Assembly (NCBI GenBank): GCA_011053245.1
Contig: DRGS01000162.1
Coordinates: 1-5,660, forward strand
Reading direction: 5' to 3'
DNA length: 5,660 bases
From: Phycisphaerales bacterium
GTDB taxonomy: Bacteria > Planctomycetota > Phycisphaerae > Sedimentisphaerales > Anaerohalosphaeraceae
A program made the position numbers and the translations under genes. Positions within the stretch are counted from its first letter, which is position 1; each line of letters starts with the position of its first letter. A model generated the notes under the pieces. It saw nothing but the letters and a program-made list of their open reading frames with translations, was not told the origin of the DNA and searched no databases. This document shows positions 1 through 4,715 of this stretch, piece by piece.

Positions 1-989
1 GCTCTCGGGTACAGCGAAGAAAATACCACAGTTTCCTGGACCTGCCTTGCGCCGTAGAAATCCGCGATCTTGGTATCGATGTCTTTTATTTCAACGGCTT
101 CGGCGGCAACTGTCGGGGTTTCAGTCTCAGGCTCAACGGCTGAGATCAGTTCGTCGGCACTGCTGCTTATAGCGTCAAGCTTTGCCTGCAATGTGCGGAC
201 AAGCTCGGTGCGGTGCATCTGGGTATCGGTGCTTGCCAATTCATCGGCCAGGGCCTTAAAGTCATTATGGCCCTTACTACCGGGGTCATACTCGCATATA
301 GGCTGACCCAAACTGGCGGCTTCTTTGAGTTTGGTATTGAAATTGACAACCGTTTTGAACATCTTCTCGGAGAAATGCTTGCGGAGTTCGGCAAGGATCT
401 CCCTGCCCATCTTGGTCCGAATATCATACATGCTCGGAAGGACCATCACATTGATCTCTTGCGGGCATTGTTTGCTCAAAACATTCAACGTATCAAGCTG
501 CCTGCTGAGACCGTGCAGGGAGAAATATCCCATTTCAACGGGAACTATAACATCCGTTGCCGCTCTTATAGCATTAAACGTAAGCAGCCCAACCGAAGGT
601 GGGCAGTCGATCACGACATATTCGTAATCATTCTTGACGATGTCGAGGACCATCCTCAAACAATTTTCGCGTTCGATAACGCCCGACATCTGCTGCTCAA
701 AAGCAGCCAGATCGATACTCGCCGGAGCCAGCTCGAACTTGTCGGCTATCTGCCAGAGAACCTCGGAAAGCCTCAGATCCTCACCGCGACCCTTGCTTAT
801 CAGAATATCATAGATACTCTGCTCGATCTGCTCTTCCGGAACCGCAAGCCCGACCGCGCAATGCGCCTGAGGATCCATGTCCACAAGCAGCGTACGATGA
901 CCCTTGTCCGCTAAAGCACTGGCCAGATTGATCGATACGGTGGTCTTACCGCAACCACCTTTTTGGTTTATTACTGCTATTGTCCTCAT
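1..989 (-). CDS. parA: ParA/Soj-family P-loop ATPase with C-terminal extension, partial (3' end off window)
   Basis: This is a Walker-type ATPase of the ParA/MinD superfamily, which in other bacteria drives chromosome or cargo partitioning by ATP-dependent, nonspecific DNA binding. The frame is open from the ATG at 987-989 to the left edge, giving 329 complete codons and no stop. Seen in the translation: deviant Walker A KGGCGKTT at residues 10-17 (signature Lys10, catalytic Lys15; Cys13 replaces the usual Val), switch I-like DMDPQAH at 37-43, and Walker B YVVIDCPP at 124-131. There is no N-terminal helix-turn-helix, so it is the short chromosomal Soj-like type. Soj proteins usually end near residue 255-260. 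Here the chain continues through an acidic linker (about 275-305) into a segment containing FYGARQ and VVFSSLYPR at the edge, which suggests a second domain. The start is supported by a strong ribosome binding site. No parB or parS is visible in the window. Confidence 0.93.
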   Translation of the reverse strand, partial: MRTIAVINQKGGCGKTTVSINLASALADKGHRTLLVDMDPQAHCAVGLAVPEEQIEQSIYDILISKGRGEDLRLSEVLWQIADKFELAPASIDLAAFEQQMSGVIERENCLRMVLDIVKNDYEYVVIDCPPSVGLLTFNAIRAATDVIVPVEMGYFSLHGLSRQLDTLNVLSKQCPQEINVMVLPSMYDIRTKMGREILAELRKHFSEKMFKTVVNFNTKLKEAASLGQPICEYDPGSKGHNDFKALADELASTDTQMHRTELVRTLQAKLDAISSSADELISAVEPETETPTVAAEAVEIKDIDTKIADFYGARQVQETVVFSSLYPR

Positions 990-995
990 TGCTAT

Positions 996-1002
996 CTCCT
1001 TT
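996..1002 (-). promoter_or_regulatory. Ribosome binding site of the ParA gene
   Basis: Read on the minus strand, AAAGGAG lies six bases before the ATG at 987-989, an ideal Shine-Dalgarno placement. It fixes the ParA start. The site shares the nine-base string AGGAGATAG with the ribosome binding site of the divergent small gene. Confidence 0.85.
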
Positions 1003-1023
1003 AATGACGCAGGGACCGTTCAA

Positions 1024-1052
1024 ATTACACAATACCTATAACTTTATTACAC
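1024..1052. repeat. Direct repeat ATTACAC, two copies 22 bases apart, in the parA leader
   Basis: ATTACAC occurs exactly at 1024-1030 and again at 1046-1052. The 22-base period is about two helical turns, so the copies face the same side of the DNA, as operator half-sites often do. They lie 35-63 bases upstream of the parA start. Many ParA-type systems regulate their own transcription, so an operator role is possible, but this is inference; a seven-base repeat in A/T-rich DNA can arise by chance. Confidence 0.35.
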
Positions 1053-1075
1053 TTGTCGGCTAAAAGTCTTTGAAA
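1046..1075 (-). promoter_or_regulatory. Candidate sigma-70 promoter for parA
   Basis: On the minus strand a -10-like TGTAAT (1046-1051, five of six consensus bases) follows a poor -35-like TTTCAA (1070-1075) with an 18-base spacer. It points to parA and would give a leader of roughly 50 bases. The -35 match is weak and other A/T-rich hexamers nearby could serve, so this is only a candidate. Confidence 0.25.
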
Positions 1076-1086
1076 TCTTTAGATTT
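1073..1086. repeat. Short inverted repeat AAATCT-TT-AGATTT
   Basis: Two perfect six-base arms (1073-1078 and 1081-1086) flank a two-base centre. The centre is too small for an RNA hairpin, so if it is functional it would be a DNA-binding site. It abuts the candidate parA -35 region. Confidence 0.3.
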
Positions 1087-1141
1087 TATCGGACAGACCG
1101 CCAAAAATGCCCTATATCAATATTATTATCGACATATTTGC

Positions 1142-1171
1142 AGCATCATAGATGCTTAACCGGCTATGCCG
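1142..1171. repeat. Two tandem small hairpins (extragenic palindrome-like)
   Basis: AGCATC (1142-1147) pairs with GATGCT (1151-1156) around the loop ATA, and four bases later CGGC (1161-1164) pairs with GCCG (1168-1171) around the loop TAT. Both stems are perfect and the two triplet loops are complementary to each other. The pair lies in the middle of the divergent intergenic region. Possible roles are a dispersed extragenic palindromic repeat, a binding site, or part of a leader RNA; nothing in the window decides between these. Confidence 0.4.
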
Positions 1172-1275
1172 AGCAAAACCCTCGTGTTTTTCGCACCCCT
1201 CAAATCAATATTAGTATCGCCGGTCAACTTGATAACTTAAGGTCATTCGCAAAACATTTTTTAATTTTTCGCATG

Positions 1276-1304
1276 TTCCCGGAATATTTCGCCGATGATT
1301 TAAT
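1276..1304 (+). promoter_or_regulatory. Candidate extended -10 promoter for the 60-codon gene
   Basis: TGATTTAAT at 1296-1304 resembles an extended -10 (TG, one base, then TTTAAT). A weak -35-like TTCCCG lies at 1276-1281 with a 17-base spacer. It would give an untranslated leader of roughly 70 bases before the ATG at 1382. The -35 matches only three consensus bases, so support rests mainly on the extended -10 and on position. Confidence 0.27.
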
Positions 1305-1343
1305 GCGTGAACAGTAGAAAGACTGATGTTTAAAGATGGTTTT

Positions 1344-1365
1344 TGTTCGCAACTTAAAGTGAACA
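1344..1365. repeat. Imperfect inverted repeat just upstream of the small gene's ribosome binding site
   Basis: TGTTC (1344-1348) is complementary to GAACA (1361-1365), and inside it ACTT (1352-1355) mirrors AAGT (1357-1360), with GCA unpaired on the left side only. As RNA it would be weak. As DNA it resembles a two-arm operator placed directly before the ribosome binding site at 1369-1374, where it could control expression of the 60-codon gene. Inference only. Confidence 0.25.
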
Positions 1366-1368
1366 GAC

Positions 1369-1374
1369 AGGAGA
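1369..1374 (+). promoter_or_regulatory. Ribosome binding site of the 60-codon gene
   Basis: AGGAGA lies seven bases before the ATG at 1382. The near-consensus match and good spacing are the main reason for calling this short frame a real gene rather than the longer frame lying antisense to it. Confidence 0.8.
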
Positions 1375-1381
1375 TAGTAAT

Positions 1382-1564
1382 ATGAATGAAAAAGAAATAA
1401 TGAACTGGATGCGAAATAAGGTCAAAAAGGATGGTTTCAGCGATGCTGCATCTTTGACGGAAGAGTTCCTTCAAACGCACGAAGTATCGGATTCGCTGCA
1501 CCCGGATTTCACAAAGACTCTCGATGCCGGCTTTAAGATCGCCAAAGAGATCTACGATTTCTAA
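1382..1564 (+). CDS. Small hypothetical protein, 60 residues
   Basis: I do not recognise the family. The protein begins with a charged, probably helical stretch rich in Lys, Glu and Asn (residues 1-17), has a turn at DGFSD (17-21), a second likely helix at about 22-34 (ASLTEEFLQTHEV), and a third at about 43-58 ending in YDF. There is no signal peptide, membrane segment or cysteine, so a soluble cytoplasmic protein is expected. It is a single-gene unit: strong ribosome binding site upstream, a hairpin with a T-run downstream, divergent from parA and convergent with the EamA gene. The size and helical layout would suit a small regulator or an antitoxin-like protein, but no toxin partner is adjacent and no DNA-binding motif is evident, so no function is assigned. 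Confidence 0.75.
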   Translation: MNEKEIMNWMRNKVKKDGFSDAASLTEEFLQTHEVSDSLHPDFTKTLDAGFKIAKEIYDF

Positions 1565-1587
1565 AAATCCCTCGACCCCGACAACGC

Positions 1588-1613
1588 AAAACAAAATTAA
1601 GCCGTAAGGCCTT
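1588..1613 (-). terminator. Possible weak terminator for the minus-strand operon
   Basis: On the minus strand AAGGCC-TTAC-GGCTT forms a short stem with one bulged base and is followed by AATTTTGTTTTG, an interrupted T-rich tract. It lies shortly after the EamA stop codon and could end the four-gene transcript. The stem is short and the T-tract is broken, so confidence is low. Confidence 0.3.
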
Positions 1614-1647
1614 CGCCTCGGTGACAGATGTCATCTGAGGCGATTTT
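1613..1647 (+). terminator. Intrinsic terminator of the 60-codon gene
   Basis: TCGCCTC (1613-1619) pairs with GAGGCGA (1637-1643). Inside, TGAC (1622-1625) pairs with GTCA (1630-1633) around loop AGAT, with a small internal loop between the two stems. TTTT follows at 1644-1647. It lies about 50 bases after the small gene's stop and its right half overlaps the last codons of the convergent EamA gene. Confidence 0.6.
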
Positions 1648-2545
1648 GTGCGCAGATAGAAAGTCCCGCACCGGTTAGCAGTACTGCCCCGAAGATCCAC
1701 TGGAGAGTGTTTAGCCTCTCTGCGAAGACCACACTTGAGATGGCAAGGACAATAAAGGGAAGCGACAGGAGAACCACCGCCGGTATCGCGGCGCCTATCC
1801 TTCGAATTGCCGCATAGTAAAATGCATGAGCGATCGCGATGGATAGTATTGCCGATACCACGATGTAAAACCACGGCTCCGACCCGATGGTAAGACAATT
1901 GCCCATGTCTCCAAAAAACCCAGCCAGTATCGCTAATCCCAAAACGGTATAGATCGTAACGACCGAAAAACCCCGACATGCCCCTGCTTCCTTGAACGCT
2001 ATTTTCGCTGAGATAGTATAGATCGCCCAGCAAAACGACGACGCAAACACGATCAGTATACCTATAACCGTTTTCTGTGTGAAAACGTCGTCCTTAAAAA
2101 ATATCACGCCCGCAACCCCAACCGCCGACAACACAAGCCCCAGCCAGAAATATCCGCTCCTGACGAGCCCTCTTTCCTGATAAAAGAAAATGATCGAAAA
2201 ACCCGCTACCCATATCACGGAAGTTTGCGAAAGCAGCACCATGAAACCGGGATCGAGATAATAAAAGCCCGCTGTCCATAGCGATTGCATGATCACATTC
2301 GCCCCAGCCGGTAGCAACGCCCGTCGCCAGATATTGTGATCAAATCTTTTCGTCACGATCACAAATACCAGAAATGGAAGCCAGAACAAACACGCTACTA
2401 AATATCGCAGTAAATTCTGAGTCCAAAGATCGATATGGCCTGCCAGTAACTTTATGAAGATCGGCCCGCCCGACCAGCACAGAAGTGACCCTATGCAAAA
2501 GATGATACCGGTTAATTTAGTCTGTTGGTCGTTAGTTTCAGTCAT
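1631..2545 (-). CDS. EamA/DMT-superfamily transporter, ten predicted membrane helices
   Basis: The 304-residue protein is strongly hydrophobic and has the size of the drug/metabolite transporter superfamily (two EamA repeats of five helices each, inner membrane). Likely helices are near residues 11-34, 42-64, 74-93, 100-122, 132-151, 158-180, 193-212, 224-245, 250-273 and 280-298. Each repeat ends its fourth helix with the characteristic Glu-Arg: FYQERG around 124-125 and FAERLN around 276-277. A charged loop KDDVFTQK (151-158) separates the repeats. Family members export amino acids, metabolites or drugs; the substrate cannot be read from this sequence. The gene follows the 566-residue gene after 21 bases. 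No good Shine-Dalgarno site precedes its ATG, and a hairpin lies between, so expression may depend on readthrough or on a weak start. The ATG at 2543-2545 keeps the whole first helix. Confidence 0.9.
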   Translation of the reverse strand: MTETNDQQTKLTGIIFCIGSLLCWSGGPIFIKLLAGHIDLWTQNLLRYLVACLFWLPFLVFVIVTKRFDHNIWRRALLPAGANVIMQSLWTAGFYYLDPGFMVLLSQTSVIWVAGFSIIFFYQERGLVRSGYFWLGLVLSAVGVAGVIFFKDDVFTQKTVIGILIVFASSFCWAIYTISAKIAFKEAGACRGFSVVTIYTVLGLAILAGFFGDMGNCLTIGSEPWFYIVVSAILSIAIAHAFYYAAIRRIGAAIPAVVLLSLPFIVLAISSVVFAERLNTLQWIFGAVLLTGAGLSICAQNRLR

Positions 2546-2552
2546 GATATTG

Positions 2553-2582
2553 AAAACCGTACGGACTTAGGCCCCTACGGTT
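2553..2582 (-). terminator. Hairpin with T-run between the 566-residue gene and the EamA gene (terminator or attenuator candidate)
   Basis: On the minus strand AACCGTA (2576-2582) pairs perfectly over seven bases with TACGGTT (2555-2561), around a 14-base loop that may add a short GG/CC pairing. The descending arm ends in TTTT (2553-2556). It covers the stop codon of the 566-residue gene and ends about nine bases before the EamA ATG. It could partly terminate the operon transcript or hide the translation start of the transporter. Confidence 0.45.
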
Positions 2583-4267
2583 ATGCTCTGGTTCAAACCT
2601 TTATTAGATGTAAAGTAGTAATCCTGGCCTGCTTTCAATAGAACATTCTGGTCGTTGATCTCGATCGTTACGGGCATTTCGCTGTCTCTGCCATGAATTA
2701 CATTCGCAAGCAGTATCGCCTTTTCTGCGCCATCGCCTCTGTGGAAATTGATCACCTCATCCGGCTGGGCAACCCGCGAACCGTCATAGATCGACCCATT
2801 ATCCATCTGCTCAAGCCATTGATACGTCTCTTTGATCGATTTATCTTTCGTCGCCTCTATCGAAACGGGATTCCGCTCAATTGCCGCCTTCATGAAAGGT
2901 GCCCACGAGCATCGTTTCATATCACGGTAAGCATAAAAGGCAAGATCGGTCGTAGCGTTGTCGTCGCGAATACTCTCAAGATAATCGATCACCTCTTCCC
3001 TGCTCATCTCCGTCGATAACTCGATCGCTTTTGACGGGACATATTCCTTCCCGGCAGCCGGTAGCCGAGCCTCCATGTGCACGAACGAAAACAGCTCAGC
3101 GACAAATTTGTCGGCATCCGGGACGAAAGCCGCCAGGTACTTTGAAAGTTTATCCCTGCTGGCGGCGTCTTTCATGTTTATCTTTTCATATTCGATAAAT
3201 GCCATCAACTGCTCGCAGCACAGCCGCTCCACGACCTTGTAGCCGACATAATCGTCCGTCGGGACTTCGGCTAAAAGTTTATCGAACGAAGCATCGTATA
3301 TCCTGAACGTGCTGCCGTGTTCGTAATGGAACAATACCTCGGCTTTGATGAAAAGTTGCTCACCTCGCCGCTGCCGACAGAACTGAAAATACTTCTGGTA
3401 TCCGGAATTGCACCTGAGAAAATTGGCTATGATAAGCGGCGTAAGATCGGCGGTCAGATACTTATCCATCAACCCCGTAAATCGCTCGTAAACCTCACTT
3501 CCCATCGTTGCCTCGTCATACAGACAGTGAACGTAACCTGCCGGGTGGGCGACGATAGTTACCTGCTCGTTCCGCAGTGCCCGCTGGGCCTTATCGCTAA
3601 GTGCCGTCCCGTTAAACCACATCGACTTGGTCACTAACCTGCGATTATTCGTCAGCACACCTTCCTGGATATCGATAAAATTCTGCGAATGCAAAGGCGT
3701 CAGCACCATATAAATATCTTCCAGCGGTATCCCGCATACCACAAATGCCGCTGCCGCATACAGCGTCGATAGCGAAACGCATTCGCCGGCACCGGTACTG
3801 TACCCTTCCTTGTACCGAAACGCGGCCATCGCCTCAGCCGTCTCCGTCTTCCAGTAGGGGATCACATCGCCATCATACTTATCAAGCCCGAAGTGCCGCC
3901 GGATATCGACGTCGAAATAATACTTATCGCCCGTATACCCGAACAGGGCATTGCTCTTAGTAATCTCCTCCGGCGCGATATGATCCTTAAACCGGTCAAG
4001 CTCGACATCCCGGCTCGTAAGACCCCATGTATCCAGGTCAAGGTTAAATTCATAGCGATCCATAATGAACTGCTTTAACCGCATCAGCTTGCGGTACGGC
4101 GACTTGCCCTCGAGTTTCTTAAAGGTCTCCGTCTCGCGCCACTCCCAGATGATCGGACTCATAATATTGGCCAGAACCAGGCTGTACATAAGCTCCGGAA
4201 ATACGAATATCTCCATATCGGAAAGCGTTATCGCCGAACTGTATTTTTCAAGTTGATCGCTATTCAT
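2567..4267 (-). CDS. Uncharacterised 566-residue protein with possible transglutaminase-like Cys-His core
   Basis: I cannot assign this protein to a named family with certainty. It is soluble: no signal peptide and no clear membrane segment. Residues 158-182 (STGAGECVSLSTL, an Ala-rich helix, then CGIPLED) resemble the nucleophile helix of transglutaminase/papain-like folds, where a Cys starts a helix followed by G-I-P and a beta strand. Cys163 would be the nucleophile and His193 in VLTPLHSQNF the partner. The third residue of a triad is not clear. The middle (about 210-400) is helix-rich and Cys-containing. Near the end, GDGAEKAILLANV (511-523) and YYFTSNKGLNQSI (550-562) look like a second, Cys-less version of the same kind of segment. 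The start ATG overlaps the arsC stop by eight bases and has GGAG four bases before it, so the two are probably translationally coupled. The catalytic assignment is inference; the gene itself is secure. Confidence 0.85.
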   Translation of the reverse strand: MNSDQLEKYSSAITLSDMEIFVFPELMYSLVLANIMSPIIWEWRETETFKKLEGKSPYRKLMRLKQFIMDRYEFNLDLDTWGLTSRDVELDRFKDHIAPEEITKSNALFGYTGDKYYFDVDIRRHFGLDKYDGDVIPYWKTETAEAMAAFRYKEGYSTGAGECVSLSTLYAAAAFVVCGIPLEDIYMVLTPLHSQNFIDIQEGVLTNNRRLVTKSMWFNGTALSDKAQRALRNEQVTIVAHPAGYVHCLYDEATMGSEVYERFTGLMDKYLTADLTPLIIANFLRCNSGYQKYFQFCRQRRGEQLFIKAEVLFHYEHGSTFRIYDASFDKLLAEVPTDDYVGYKVVERLCCEQLMAFIEYEKINMKDAASRDKLSKYLAAFVPDADKFVAELFSFVHMEARLPAAGKEYVPSKAIELSTEMSREEVIDYLESIRDDNATTDLAFYAYRDMKRCSWAPFMKAAIERNPVSIEATKDKSIKETYQWLEQMDNGSIYDGSRVAQPDEVINFHRGDGAEKAILLANVIHGRDSEMPVTIEINDQNVLLKAGQDYYFTSNKGLNQSITVGA

Positions 4268-4700
4268 TTTTCTCCAGACTCTCCGGCATCGTCTCTACGA
4301 ACGCCCTTATCTCATCTCTTACCCTTCGAAACTCGGCCATGACCTCTTCTACCGTCCCGATGACGAACGATGGGTCGTCAAAGCTGTGATGGATGATCTC
4401 ACCTCCACCTAAGAACACCGGGCACTGCTCTCTTGCGTTATCGCAGACCGTTACGATATGGTCGAAGTCGATCCCAGCGAGATCCTCGATATGCTTGGAG
4501 TAATGTTTGGAAATATCGACACCAGCTTCTGCCATGATCTCTATCGCCCGCTCATTTACCTTACAAGGCATAACCCCAGCCGAGTACGCGTCTATGCAGT
4601 CGCTCTTTAAATGCACCGCCCACCCCTCAGCCATCTGACTCCTGCAAGAGTTACCCGTACACAAAAACAAAACAGTTGTCTTTTCAACCTGATCTGCCAT
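4260..4700 (-). CDS. arsC: Thioredoxin-type arsenate reductase (low-molecular-weight phosphatase fold)
   Basis: The 146-residue cytoplasmic protein belongs to the ArsC/low-molecular-weight tyrosine phosphatase fold, which reduces arsenate to arsenite using thioredoxin. Seen: the phosphate-binding loop CTGNSCRS at residues 14-21 (nucleophile Cys14, Arg20), two further cysteines Cys86 in VTVCDNA and Cys93 in QCPVF, and the Asp-Pro general-acid motif at 109-110. In the known S. aureus/B. subtilis-type enzymes the relay is Cys10-Cys82-Cys89; the same seven-residue spacing here, shifted by four, argues for a true reductase rather than a phosphatase. Length matches the family apart from a slightly longer N-terminus and C-terminus. 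The gene begins 15 bases after the flavoprotein stop with only a weak GGGG ribosome binding site. Arsenite efflux genes and ArsR are not in the window, so detoxification would need a pump encoded elsewhere. Confidence 0.92.
   Translation of the reverse strand: MADQVEKTTVLFLCTGNSCRSQMAEGWAVHLKSDCIDAYSAGVMPCKVNERAIEIMAEAGVDISKHYSKHIEDLAGIDFDHIVTVCDNAREQCPVFLGGGEIIHHSFDDPSFVIGTVEEVMAEFRRVRDEIRAFVETMPESLEKNE
4272..4275 (-). promoter_or_regulatory. Ribosome binding site inside the arsC 3' end
   Basis: On the minus strand GGAG lies four bases before the ATG at 4265-4267 and inside the last arsC codons. The string ATGAATAG holds both the start of the 566-residue gene and the arsC stop, which supports this start and suggests translational coupling. 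The spacing is a little short. Confidence 0.6.
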
Positions 4701-4715
4701 GACGACCCCAACGAT

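Larger units (their letters stand above)
990..1381. other. Divergent intergenic region between parA and the 60-codon gene
   Basis: No convincing gene is present in these 392 bases; open frames are short, without a suitable ribosome binding site, or antisense to neighbours. The stretch is visibly richer in A and T than the flanking genes and lies between two outward-facing starts, so it must hold the promoters of both. Its structured elements are listed separately: candidate promoters, a direct repeat, inverted repeats, two tandem hairpins and a run of TTCGCA words. Confidence 0.8.

Noticed and set aside
213..914. A 233-codon open frame on the plus strand
   Set aside because: It lies entirely antisense to the ParA gene, whose motifs and ribosome binding site are unmistakable. 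It has no ribosome binding site and its protein shows no recognisable motif.
1344..1365. A parS centromere site
   Set aside because: The TGTTC...GAACA arms recall parS, but the centre and spacing do not match the conserved TGTTTCACGTGAAACA site, and no parB is visible.
1211..1594. A 127-codon minus-strand frame across the small gene
   Set aside because: It overlaps the 60-codon gene antisense, crosses promoter-like and terminator-like DNA, and has no ribosome binding site; the plus-strand small gene has a strong one.
1533..2033. A 166-codon minus-strand frame in another phase
   Set aside because: It overlaps the EamA gene on the same strand, is rich in Arg, Gly and Ser typical of out-of-frame reading, and lacks membrane or domain features.
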